DNA of 64,000 nucleotides from Prorocentrum cordatum. Lineage: Eukaryota; Sar; Dinophyceae; Prorocentrales; Prorocentraceae. The DNA lies in assembly GCA_963575745.1 (NCBI GenBank), contig CAUYUJ010015282.1:1621933-1685932 (forward strand). Direction: 5' to 3'. Under the pieces are notes generated by a model, which ran no database searches, was not told the origin of the DNA, and worked only from the letters and a program-made list of their open reading frames with translations. Of the stretch, positions 18,193 to 28,876 are shown one piece after another (position 1 is the first letter of the stretch; each line of letters begins with the position of its first letter). Position numbers and translations under genes: made by a program.

Positions 18193-18702
18193 GCTGCGCT
18201 TATCGCACTGCTGCACAAGCTGCTGAAAGACAAGTTGTCTATGCCCATGGATTTTTTCAGGCGCCTGGGGTCATCGCTTCCACTTACGCCTGCCGCGGAT
18301 AAGGACATCTCAAAGATAACCATCGTGCAAGCAGTCAAAGGTCACCATGCCTTTCTCCCGCCGATGTATGGCCTCAGCGAGTTTCGGTTCCTGTTGTCGG
18401 GCAAAGAGTTGATCATTGGCATTGCGCTGGATATCAACACGACTAGCCTCAAGGGCGCGTTGGATGAGTGCGAGAAGATGGATGGCTACAATCTGGCCAA
18501 GGCTGCGAAGGAGGCGGGTAATTTCGCTGTCGTGCTGACTCCTGGCAAGCTCGTGTGCCTCCCTGTGGGCTTCATCTACTTGACCTACCGCGTCGAGAAC
18601 AGCCAGTCGATGAGGTGGTGCTATTTCAACAGGGGTGGCAGTTCCAGCAGCGTCGAGCTGGCGGTCACCAGGCTGAACCTCTGGGCCACTGCCCATTCAT
18701 AA
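18193..18702 (+). CDS. Possible terminal exon, hypothetical protein
   Basis: The frame is open from the putative acceptor to TAA 18700-18702, about 169 codons. The sequence looks like genuine globular protein: an amphipathic start (LIALLHKLLKDKL), mixed alpha/beta composition, and hydrophobic strands such as FRFLLSGKELIIGIAL and KLVCLPVGFIYLTYRV. No family is recognised. An internal ATG at 18241 could start a shorter protein. It may be the last exon of the 579-aa gene upstream, since the orientation agrees and the gap is only 350 bp, but that is inference. Confidence 0.45.
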   Translation, partial: AALIALLHKLLKDKLSMPMDFFRRLGSSLPLTPAADKDISKITIVQAVKGHHAFLPPMYGLSEFRFLLSGKELIIGIALDINTTSLKGALDECEKMDGYNLAKAAKEAGNFAVVLTPGKLVCLPVGFIYLTYRVENSQSMRWCYFNRGGSSSSVELAVTRLNLWATAHS

Positions 18703-19130
18703 GGAACGGCGTTCAATCCGCGAGCCTCACGCCTCCAACGCCCACAAGCTTTAACAAAGAAAAGTTTGCCCCGAGGCGTGCAAGACGTGATGAGGAGTGC
18801 GTGGGGGTTGAGGGGGCGGGTTTTAGATAGTGTGTCTGGGTAATGGAGTGCACGGGGGGGTAGTGGTTGTGAGGATAGGGAGGGGATGGGGGGGGGGGGG
18901 TAGGAACGGGCCACTGTGGGGGCTTTGTGTACCACGCAGGGGTGGCCGTGGAGTGGTTGGGAAATAAAACACACTACTCTCAAAAGTGGGGCGTGGGGTT
19001 TCGGGGGGGGGGGGGAGCGGGGGGGGGGTCGGTGGCCGGGTTGTGGGGGGGGGGGGTGGGGGGGGGGGGGTTGGGGGTAGATGGGGGGCTAGCTGAGTGC
19101 CCCTCCATCCTGCCAGGCCTTTGAAGTAGC
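18703..19130. repeat. G-run low-complexity tract
   Basis: Many runs of 5 to 12 Gs lie on the + strand, densest at 18885-18902 and 19004-19092. The tract is G-quadruplex capable. No gene. Confidence 0.8.
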
Positions 19131-20783
19131 ACGTGCTGCTCAGCGGATGTGGGTTTGCCGTTTAGGCCATAGCATGTGGGAGGGTCGAGGGGCCTAGCAG
19201 GGAGTAAGGACGCAGGCAAACAGTGAGATGGGTGAGAGCAGGGGTAAGTGGAGGGGTGCCGTGCGGTCGGGTGCACAGCTGGCCACACAGACACAGAGGT
19301 GGTGTGTGCGCGAAGCACTAGACCTCGCCCTCCTCCTCCTCCTCCTCATCTTCCTGGTGCCAGTGTGCTGCTACCCCTCCTCCTCCTCCTCCTCCTGGCT
19401 CCTCCTCCTCCGCCTGGCCCCTCCTCCTCCTCGTCATCCTGGCTCCTACTCTTCCTGGCTCATCCTCCTCCTCCTGGTCCCTCCTCCTCATCATCATCCA
19501 CGCCCCCCTGGTTGCTACTGGCCTTGCTGCTGATGTGCTTGCCTGTGCTGCCGCTGATGCTACTGAAAGTGCTGCTGCTGCTACTGATGCTGCCTCCACC
19601 GTCCCCCTCGCTCGACTGGCTTGTCTTCCCTTGCTGCCTGCGTCGGCCCCTCGCCGCGCTCAGGAGTCGGTCAGGGGCCTCTCATATCGCACCGACGGTT
19701 TGGCGCCGTGCCTCCTGCGGGGCTTGACCTACCTGTGGGTCTTCAGTCTCGGGGAGGGCAGCGGGGACACTGTGGACCTCTCCGTGGACAGGCTCAGGAG
19801 GCGGAGGTGGAGGAGATGGAGGAGGAGGGGGAGGAGGAGGAGGAGGAGGAGGATGAGGAGGGGGAGGAGAAGGAGAGGAGAAGGAGGAGGAGGGACGAGG
19901 AAGAGGGAGGTCGACGGAGGGAGATGGAGGTGGAGGGCTGAATGCCGAAGGAAGGTGGATGAGGAACATGGTCAAGGGGTGGTGGTGAACGTGGCGAGGA
20001 AGAACAGAAAGAGGAGGAAGAGGAGGGAGGCGGGAGGATGAGGACGGCCATCCAAGGTTCGTCACGCCTCGTGAACGCTTCCTGCTGCAGGGGTTTCTAG
20101 ACACGCCTCCGCTCCTTCCGAAATGTGTGCAGGTACAAGCGAGCGGCAACTGCATGTCGCTCCCGTGCGTAGCCGCTGCGATTTTCACGGTGCTCCAGGA
20201 TTCCCCGCATTTTTTCTCGGGTGGTTCGGAATAAAGGGCGATTGCCCCACAGTAGGTAACTAGGAATCAGGGTCGACGACCCTAGTACACAGATGGCAGC
20301 GATCGCGGGCAGTAGGTCTATGCCATCGGCAATGCCTCTCATACTACGCATTGCCCGCTAGGACAGAACGATCGAGCGCCCGAGCTCGGCAGTGAAAACA
20401 TTCTCCTGTGAGGTGCTCTGCCCTTCGATGTCATCGGTGACAGTTGTTGAGTGGACCCCCCCCCCATTCACCCTGAACACGCATGCAACCACGCACGCCA
20501 TGACTTTAAGCCATCAGTTAGACCACAACTGGTCATCACAATCAATATGATGATCAATCTTACGACACACACGCACACACGCACACACGAAATCGCACAC
20601 ACACACAGACACACACACACACACACACACACGCTACCACGCACCCGCGCACACACATTAGCGATACCACCCCTCGTCGTTCGCACATCCCGTTTGTATT
20701 CGTGGTCCATGTCCGCAGCCACTCTGGCCGCCTCTCGCGTGAAGAGCATCGTTCAGTGACGCCCGCCGCTCAGAAATACAGCC
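19131..20783. other. Gene-free stretch with simple repeats
   Basis: (CTC/TCC)n at 19325-19480, (GGA)n at 19795-20035, (CA)n at 20570-20635. The sequence between them (19131-19320, 19500-19790, 20040-20560) shows no convincing coding or RNA feature. Confidence 0.6.
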
Positions 20784-21137
20784 ATGGCTGATGGCGATCG
20801 GCTTCGTTCCCGCTCTCCCCAGGCGTATCGGCAGTGCAGGTTGTTTCCTGGCCCTCACTTGGAGCTCCTGCACGGGTTCATGGCCAATTTTGATGAGCCC
20901 GTTAGGGCGCGCAGCGGGTTGTGGAGCCCACGGCTTGATGAGTTTCCGACTGTTCGCGTGATGCACCTCAGCCACCATCTGATGTCGTACCGGAGTGTAG
21001 TTTTTTGTACGAAATGTGGCGGCTGGTCACGCCACCAGGTTAATAGGATCCTTGTTAACGAATGTAACGGTCAACCTGCGAATGATTATAGGAGCAGGTG
21101 CCTGAACCGTCTCGGCAGAAAGGGCGGACCAACTTGA
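20784..21137 (+). CDS. Small ORF with CxxC motif, resembling the C-terminus of dinoflagellate LINE ORF2
   Basis: 117 codons begin at an ATG in a strong context (CAGCCATGG). An Arg/Ser-rich start is followed by a histidine-rich patch (MHLSHHLMSYRS), then VVFCTKCGGWSRHQV, a further Cys in NECNG, and RCLNRLGRKGGPT. The order His patch, CxxC with an aromatic after it, Cys, then a Leu/Arg/Gly end resembles the Cys-rich end of the minus-strand LINE at 57134-57505. It may be a zinc-binding tail left by a LINE, or a small host gene that uses it. No RT lies upstream. Confidence 0.45.
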   Translation: MADGDRLRSRSPQAYRQCRLFPGPHLELLHGFMANFDEPVRARSGLWSPRLDEFPTVRVMHLSHHLMSYRSVVFCTKCGGWSRHQVNRILVNECNGQPANDYRSRCLNRLGRKGGPT

Positions 21138-22349
21138 CTCCAGAACTCTCCCCCCCCTCCCTTCCTCCTGCTGCTCCTTTTCCTCCTTCTCCTCCTCCCC
21201 CTCCTCCTCGGGCCCCGTGTTCCTCCCTTCCTCTTTCTTTCCTTCATCTCGTGTGCGGAGCTGGTTGTTCTATGTCCTTTTTCGATCAGAGGGGATTACC
21301 CAGAGCATCACCGTGGGAATGGTGGCTTCGACGACCCCGATGGCCGCAGACCGCGAGCCAACGGGCAATAGATGCGCCCCCTGGATGATGCAGGGTGGGC
21401 CGAGTGTGGGATAACTAGAGATGGGAAGGGTGGAAGAAGGGAGAATGAGCTTCAGATTGAGGTTCTCTTTATATTCAGCTTGCACTGGCGGCGCGTGCAC
21501 GCTGCCAGTGCAAAAGGGATGCTTGCTTCATGTGGGTTTGAATGCAGCGTCTGCCCCACAATTAGTTTGAGACGCCAAGCCGTGTACAGATTCTTGCTGT
21601 TGTCTCGCATGACCACATCGTGGCCTTGAGAATCGTGAGCCGACATATCACCTCCGCAAGTCGTCGGAAACAGTTTGTTTCATGGTGTTTTGCCGTGCAA
21701 CAACAGAAGGGAGGATGGGCGAGGATGTTGGGAAACGGGGGGAGGGAAACAAGGGCCCCGAGAGGAGGGATGGGCTGCAATGCGGGGGTCGGAGGGCGAA
21801 GGAGGGGGAAGGAGAAGGATGATGAGGCGTGTGGACTGAGGCCCCGCTCCAAAGACACTTTGCAATAACAATAACAATATGCTTCGCATGCTCCCGCACT
21901 CCCCAGTGCTCGCCAGGACGTGAGATCAATGTGCTGCGCAGCTTTGCTATTTCTGAAACCACCGCAACGCGAGCCAAGCAATGTCGAGAACAAAAAGAAA
22001 TACGCTGCAACGAACACCAATGTAAAATGCGGCCGCGTGACACACTGCTATGTATTTGGGTTGTATGTCCTGGTAATTCTTACCCTGATCACGAAACCAG
22101 GGTTCGCCACTTCCAAATCGAATGCCCGTTCGGCCTCAAGGTGGGCTTGCACATGCTCGGCCCACTCTTAACCGTGAAGAATCGTTTGGCGAGGAATGGG
22201 TTTCCACGCCTGCTGTGCCAAGTGGCATTGTCTGCGCTCGTGCGCGCATCGAGAAACCTCGTGTTTCCCATTCTGCGGCATGTTGATACCCCAGCAAATT
22301 GTCGGGGTGCTTCCACCCCTCAGATGAGCCGAACTGGCTCTGCGGAGCA
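21138..22349. other. Gene-free stretch
   Basis: (CCT)n at 21145-21235, then ordinary unassigned sequence. The frame from 21829 has no recognisable motif before 22350. Confidence 0.55.
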
Positions 22350-22880
22350 CATGCCCGCCACCCTCCGCGCCCGCCACCCCCCCAAGTTGCGACCCTTGCA
22401 GCTCTGGCTCCAGGAGGGCTTCTCCCGCAGGGGCGGGGCCCACAAGTGGGATGTTGGCTCTTCGACGCTGCCGCCCATCACCCTGGAGGGCCTGCAGCAG
22501 GCGTGCAGGCGTTTCGGCCCGTATGTGGGGTCGGGCTGCGTCTACCTGCTCCCTCGCCGGCTCCTCCTGCTGCCAGAGGCGCTGCCGCTTCGCTGGTCAG
22601 ACTTCCTGGAGGCGTTCGAGGGCGAGCCTTCTTCGTTCAGGGGCAGGTGGCGCTCGCGGCTGCCATTCCCAAGCCGACGGAGGGACGCGGCCCATCGCGC
22701 TGCTCCCGCTGGCCCTGCGGCTGGGGTCTCGCCTGAGGCAGCCGTGCTACGCCCGTTGGGGGCCAGACCACCGCGGCCCCCTCTTCTGGGGCCGTGACGG
22801 ACGTGGCTCTGAGTGCGGCCTGAAGCACCAGCAGGAGTCGCGGGCAGCGCCTTGGTTGCAGGTGCTGCTGAGTGCGGCGC
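22350..22880 (+). pseudogene. LINE reverse transcriptase relic
   Basis: Pieces of a dinoflagellate-type LINE RT appear in changing frames. GGAHKW and ITLEGLQQACRRFGPYVGSG with PRRLLLLPE (about 22430-22590) match the fingers region before RT motif 1. VALAAAIPKPTEGRGP then PIALLPLALRL (about 22645-22735) match the IPKP-G-RPI block. RQPCYARW and GPLFWGRDGRGSE follow. At least two frame changes are needed to read it through. No catalytic DD box is found downstream. The minus-strand LINE has the same block order, which supports the call. Confidence 0.6.
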
Positions 22881-23397
22881 AGGCGAAGCGGCCGCCTCAT
22901 CGGCCGAGGAGCCCGCGGCGGCTGGCGGCACCGCGGACGGAGCGGGATTGCGGAGGCCTGGCTGGATGCGCACGGCCTCGATGGGGAGAGCCTGTTGGGC
23001 TGGGCGGAGGAGGCCGTCGAGGCCGTCTCGAGCGCCAGGGCAATTTTGGACCCCCAGTGGCCGCGGGCCTCTGCGTGCGGGCGTGTGGGTTCCCGCGCCT
23101 CGCCTGCCCCGCCGTGCCGCTTGGGGCGTGCTAGCAGGTTTGGGGCTTCGCCCGTCGCGTGTTTGCACCGTTGTATATATTCCAGCGCTTCGCGCTGGTG
23201 CCCCTTGGCGGGGGCTCGAGCTGACTGGCCGTGTGGCGCCTCGGGGCCGAGGTGCCCTGGTGGCAGCCCTTTGCGGCTCGTCTGGGCTCTCGGGTTCCCC
23301 TGTGGCCCGCCCCTGTCTTGGGATGGCCCCTTTGGGCCTCGGCCCCTCAGTGGGGCCTGGGCCCCTTGTGGGCTTCTTTCTGCCTTTATAGGCCCCG
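22881..23397. other. Unassigned GC-rich DNA after the LINE relic
   Basis: This may be more eroded LINE sequence, but no motif is clear enough to claim. Confidence 0.4.
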
Positions 23398-25370
23398 CGC
23401 TAACAGACACGCAGACACATAGACACACACGCAGACAAACATACGCACATATACACACACGAACACGCACACGCACACGCGCACGAACACGCACACGCAC
23501 ACACGTACACACACGCACGTGCGCTTTTTGGCAGTAGCGGCCCCGCGCGCAGCGACGAGGCGCACGCACGCACACACACACACACACACTCACACAAACA
23601 CACACACACACACACGCTCACACTTACACTTTTTGTCGGTAGAGGCCACGCGTGCAGCGACGAGGCGCACACACACACGCACGCACACACACACACGCAC
23701 ACACACACACTCACACACTTTCACGCACGCACACACACACACACACACCCACGCCCACACCCACCCACCCACCAACGCACCCACGCACCCACGCACCCAC
23801 GCACACACGCACACACCCAAACCCACGCCCACACCCACACACACACAGCCACACCCACACCCACACCCACACCCACACCCACACCCACACCCACACCCCC
23901 ACATCCCCACATCCCCCCCCCCCCCTCCCACATTCCCACACCCCATACCGTCACACCCCCACACCTCCACACCTTCACACCCCCACACCCTCACACCCCC
24001 ACACCCCTACATCCCCACACCTCCACACACCCACATCCCGACACCCCCCAACCCCCACACCATAACACCCCCGCACCCCCTCACCCACAGTACACCCACA
24101 ACACACACAACACACAGCACACACAGCATACCCACACACAAACCACACCTGCAGTACACACAGCACACACACACAACACGTACAACCCACACCACACAAC
24201 ACAACACCCACAACATACAACACATACAACACACAACACACACCACCCACAACACCCAACACAGAACACACGCTCACCACACAGCGCGCACACCATACAT
24301 CACACGACACACCGCACAACACACACCACTCACACAACCACACACAACACAGCCAACACACACCACACCACACACACCACACCACACACAACACACACAC
24401 AGCACACACACCACACCGCAAACCACACACAACACACACATTACACACCATACACAACACGTAACACACAGCACACAGCACACAGCACACAACACAGCAC
24501 ACACACAACGCACACACCACACACCAGACACACGCAACACACACACACACACAAAACACACACACACACCGCACACACAACAACACAGACACAACAAACA
24601 CACCAAACAACGTACGCACCACACACACAGCACACACACCGCACACATCGCACAGCACACACAGCACACAATACACAACGCACACCGCACAGCACACACA
24701 CAACACAGCACACAACACAGCGTACACCACACACAACACATGACACACAACACACACATCACACACACACCATACACAACACACACGCACCACACACCAC
24801 ACACAACACATCACACACAGCACACACACACCACACAGCACACACCACGCACAGCACACAACACAACTCACAACACACAACACACGCATAGACCACAACA
24901 CACACAGCACGCACTTCACAATACACACAACAGACACGCAACACACAACACACACAGCACACACAACACAACACACACAACACTCACACACACCACACGC
25001 AAGTTTTACAACACACGCAGCACAACACACAACACAACACATAACACTCAGCGCACACAGCACGCACAAAACACAACCCACAACACACAATACACACAAC
25101 ACACAACATACAACACACACCACAGACCATACACAACATACACCACACACAACACACATCACAAATCACACAACATCCACAACACACAACACACACACCA
25201 CACTCACAACACACTCACAACGCATACAATACACATAGCACACACAACACACAAGTCACACACACACACACCACACCCAACACATACAACACACAATACA
25301 CACATAAAACAGAACACAGCACACACACACACACGCACACGCGCGCGCACATGTACGCACGCACACAATC
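23398..25370. repeat. Two-kilobase CA-rich compound microsatellite
   Basis: CACACA/CACGCA dominates 23400-23750, CCCACA 23750-24080, and CACAACA/CACAGCA 24080-25365. Very few Ts occur on this strand. Short non-repeat islands at about 23519-23560 and 23630-23670 are similar to each other (both contain GCAGCGACGAGGCGCAC). Open frames on either strand are repeat translations. Confidence 0.95.
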
Positions 25371-26675
25371 AATCAAGCGCCGCGCATTACCGAAGACTCG
25401 CAGGAGTTTCCTAAGACGAGTCCTACCATCCGGTGGCTCCCCGAGGGCGAGGTCGTCAGGCTCACGGCCCCCGATGCAGTTCTGGCTGGCCTCGGGAGGC
25501 CCCCACCGACTAGCCCGTTGTGACTTCAGCTCCTCGACTCCTGCAGGGAATCCTCTCCGATCATCTGCCGTCTTCCACCCTGGCAAGGCCCAGGGCTACG
25601 CGCAGGAGGCCCTTGTATGAAGTCCTGGCTGCCCTTGCCGCGCCCCCCATGTTGGCCCATGGCGGTCTCAACCTTCGGCGCCGTCTCGGGCGGTGGCCCC
25701 TGGGGCGCTATATTCGGGTGGGGTGCTGAGCAGGTGGGGGGACTGAGAGCTATATTCGGCACGCTTGGGTAGGAGTCGCTGGGATGTACATATCAGAAGC
25801 TCTGGCAGCACGTCCCGGAGCTGCCCACAGTGTCTTAGTCTTTCTGGCACTGAACCGCCGGCCCAGACACAGACTTTTTAAGCAGTGGGGCGTGCAAGAA
25901 AAGACTGGGGCAGTCCATCGCTCAGTACTTGCTCGTCTTCGCCGTCGCGCGCGCTGCTTCGTAGATTCTTGTCGTACGCTTCGACACGGGTCTCCAGGTC
26001 TCGGTGATGGGGCTGGACAGGTCTAGCTGTTGTCCGACTCCCTGCGCCCCCCTCGCCTGCCTTTCTCATTCTTGCCGCCCGTCCCGCCCCTCTTCTTCCC
26101 ACCTGTATCACGTACGCACGCGGGTGCCAGCAGCGCCTGGGTTTGCTGTATGTTTGCGGCAGTGCTCTGTAAGAAGCGTGCCACCAGAGGCGCAGGGTGC
26201 AAGCGCCCTGGTTTTTTCCTTCCGCCTGTCTAGAGAGGCTCAGAAATCCCCACCGAATCAGGCTGTCCTCCTCCTCCTTCTCCTCCTCCTCCTCCTCTTC
26301 CTCCTCCTCCTCCTCCTCCTCTGGGTCTGGTCAGGTGCCTCTGCAGGGGGACGGAAGCATGTTCTGGTGTTCTTCGGGTACCCTTGGGCTTTGCCTTTCT
26401 AATGTTTAGGATGCAACTCCTGGGAGGTTACATTCAACATCAGGGCTTGTATAGACGTGCTCGAAATCCAGCCACAATCAGTACAATCCAGTCTCATTCA
26501 GCTTAATCTCTTGTATTTTGACCTAATCGGGGTTCGTATTAGTGTCAATCTGGGCTGATCTGGCTTAATGGTCCCTGAGTCTAGCTTCAGAGCCCTCAAT
26601 CGTTCTTGCGAGAACCTCCCAGAAGTTTCCCATCAGTGTTGGCGCTCGTGCACTCGAGCGGCCTAACTTCCACCC
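25371..26675. other. Gene-free stretch
   Basis: (TCC)n at 26262-26325. AT-richer sequence at 26440-26600 has several AATCAG/AATCTG-like motifs. No gene is supported. Confidence 0.5.
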
Positions 26676-26906
26676 TTGACGTCCTTCACCCTCGCGCACC
26701 CGTGCAGGGGCTCAGCCGCCCCCTCTGGGCGGACTCTGCGCAGCGATGGCTGCCGCCCAGGCCCCGGGTGCATGGGCAGCCAGAACCGCTCAGGAGGCCG
26801 GCCGCAGGCGTCCCGCCCCGCTTGGGCCTACAGGAGGGCAGGATATAACCCGCAGAGGGAGCAGAGGAACTGGTACGGCAGCGGCGGGGACGGCGGAGGA
26901 GGATGA
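26676..26906 (+). CDS. Possible exon, Gly/Arg/Trp-containing
   Basis: An open frame over 26676-26906 includes RPAWAYRRAGYNPQREQ and NWYGSGGDGGGG after a CCCGTGCAG that could be an acceptor. The aromatic/Arg/Gly composition suggests RNA binding, but no family is recognised and it may be spurious. Confidence 0.2.
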   Translation: MTSFTLAHPCRGSAAPSGRTLRSDGCRPGPGCMGSQNRSGGRPQASRPAWAYRRAGYNPQREQRNWYGSGGDGGGG

Positions 26907-27733
26907 GGACAATCAGAGGAGGGAACGGTCCCGGTAACGCTGCCCTATCTTCGTTTTGCTTTTTGGGCCCTTGTGGCAGTCCCTCGTCGCCGCTGCTGGA
27001 ATCGCCTCGAAATTCTGGTCAGAGCGCACCCCGGTAGAGGTCTGGGAGTAGCAGTATTTGTTACTTCTTCATTCCGCGAGAGTAACCAGTGGCGGCTGTA
27101 GCACCGTCATCGGTGGTGACGGCGCTGGAGAACGTGGACACAAAAAAGGTGGAGGGCGACGACATGTACGCGGAGGAGTAGGAGGAGGAGGAGGATGAGA
27201 AGGAGAAGGAGGAGGAGGAGGAGGATCTAGAAGAAAATGAGTGGGGTGATGATGCGGATGAGCCCGATGTGCCAGCGCGGTGAGGGCGAAGGTGACATCC
27301 CGCTCGGTCACGGCAGCGTTGGCAAGCAGGGCAGATTGTCCAGCACCAGGCACGGTGAGGGTTACCGTGCTGTTCTTCGTTGGTGCACTCGCAGCCTGTG
27401 GTTCCACGCGTAGCACATCTGCGACCAGGGTGGGTGTACAATCGAGACGCTGAACTCAGGGCCGCTTTGGGTTCAGGATGGGGCTCCGGTTTTCGGGCCG
27501 TTCCTTAGGTCTAGGTCGGGAACCTATTCGTGGCCGGAGCTCGCCGTGGCCTACAACGCCCCTTCGTTCCTTGGTCAGGGGAAGGAAGAGGGGGGGGAGG
27601 AAGATGAGGAGCAAGGCGAGGAGGCCTGAGGAGGAGGAGGAGGAGGAGGAGGAAGAGGAGGAGGAGGAGGAGGAGGAGGAGGAGGAGGAGGAGGAGGAGG
27701 AGGGAGGATGGCATGGAGGAGGACATGGAGCGG
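26907..27733. other. Gene-free stretch with (GGA)n
   Basis: (GGA)n at 27175-27230 and 27625-27715. Between them the sequence is unassigned. AGCGG at 27729-27733 may be a target duplication for the next element. Confidence 0.5.
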
Positions 27734-27993
27734 TCTGATTGACCCCAAAAAGGGGTCCAGCAAAAAAGGGGGTGGTGCAATAGCTTTCGTGCAATAGATT
27801 TGTGGGGCTGCAGTATCTTTGGGGTGCGCAATACGTTCCCAGGCGCAATTACATTGCTGGATTTTCGCGTCCAATGCGTTAGTTCAAATACAAAGCAATA
27901 CGTTTCTCTGGCGCGCGCAATGCATGTGTAATACATTGCCCCACATCTATTGCATCACCCCCTTTCAGCTGGAACCCTTTTGGGTCAACCAAA
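27734..27993. mobile_element. MITE-like element, 260 bp
   Basis: The ends are long imperfect inverted repeats. The left end has TCTGATTGACCCC, GGTCCAGC and GGGGGTGGTGCAATAG. The reverse complement of the right end has TTTGGTTGACCC, GGTTCCAGC and GGGGGTGATGCAATAG, so about 48 bp match with few differences. AGCGG flanks both sides (27729-27733 and 27994-27998), fitting a 5-bp target duplication. The interior repeats GCAAT motifs and has no coding capacity. The superfamily is unknown. Confidence 0.75.
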
Positions 27994-27998
27994 AGCGG

Positions 27999-28244
27999 CA
28001 GGAGGAGGATGAGGAGGATGAGGATGAGGAGGAGGAGGAGTAGGAGGAGCTGGAGGAGGGGGAGGATTTGGATGAGTCCCGCCGCAGGTCTGCCCTCGAC
28101 GATTTCCGCCTCGTCCGCAACCGCCAGGTGGGATCCGCACAAGCGCCGAGTTGGAGGAGGATGAGGGTGAGGAGGAGGAGGAGAAAGAGGAGGAGGAGGA
28201 GGAGGAGCTGGAGGGGGAGGAGGAAATTAAGGAAGGAAGGAAGG

Positions 28245-28276
<32 letters not shown>

Positions 28277-28439
28277 AATGATGAGGAACATGAGTAGGAG
28301 GAGGAGGAGGAGGAGGTGCACGAGGAGGGTAAGGAGGAGGAGGAGGAGGAGGAGGAGGAGGAGGTGGAATGGGATGATGATGCAGATGCTGATGCTGATG
28401 CTGATGATGCTGCTGCCGATGATGATGATGCTGATAATG
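27999..28439. repeat. (GGA)n and (GAT)n tract before the tyrosine-recombinase array
   Basis: Mostly GGA/GAAGG repeats, with GAT/GCT trinucleotides at 28374-28439 that end in ATAATGG at the first element boundary. Confidence 0.85.
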
Positions 28440-28514
28440 GGTGTATTCAGTACGGGAAGCAGGGCACTGAAGGGAGCTTCGCCGCATGGCCACTGCCACT
28501 TGTGCTCAAGCTCT
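28440..28514 (+). repeat. A1 split direct repeat, copy 1
   Basis: Begins GGTGTATTCAGTACG and ends GCTCAAGCTCT. It matches A2 at 36603-36676 with small differences, including an extra G in the GGGCACTG segment. Confidence 0.85.
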
Positions 28515-28543
28515 GAGGCAGGGCCCCTCCCCCATTCCTTTTC

Positions 28544-28876
28544 ATGCAAGCCGCCCTCCGCCATATTGCCGGGCGATTCGCTGAGGGGGTCTCAACGGGC
28601 CTTGTCGTGTGGGCTGGGCGGCCTACCTGCCCGCACTGCGAGTGCTCGCCTGTGCTGCACTGTCCTCCTCTGACGTGCTCGACTGGTGACGTGGCCTACA
28701 CCTCGCCGCTGACCCCGCTCGTGCTGACCCTCACGTGTGCCTGTGTGGCGGCGGTGGCCTTCTCTGCTGGTCGCTTGACGGGGGTGAGGGCTAGGACAGA
28801 GCTGAATCCCGAGGACCTGGACGCGACGGCCCGAGCTCAGGTGGCGCAGTATCGGTCGAAGGCTCTGGCACAATGA
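28544..28876 (+). CDS. ORFa of the element: 110-aa Cys-rich protein (copy 1)
   Basis: This starts 29 bp after A1. Two features stand out: a Cys/His cluster (CPHCECSPVLHC, about residues 30-41, then CPPLTC) that could bind zinc, and a hydrophobic stretch near residues 62-80 (LTLTCACVAAVAFSAG) that could be a membrane helix. The C-terminus is charged (NPEDLDATARAQ). The TGA stop (28874-28876) overlaps the next ATG (28873) as ATGA. It is intact in all three copies, including this otherwise broken one. I know of no named family. Confidence 0.65.
   Translation: MQAALRHIAGRFAEGVSTGLVVWAGRPTCPHCECSPVLHCPPLTCSTGDVAYTSPLTPLVLTLTCACVAAVAFSAGRLTGVRARTELNPEDLDATARAQVAQYRSKALAQ

Noticed and set aside
23398-25370. 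Long open frames over the CA-rich repeat (His/Thr-rich on +, Cys/Val-rich on -)
   Set aside because: They are direct translations of CACACA/CACAACA repeats and have no non-repeat domain.
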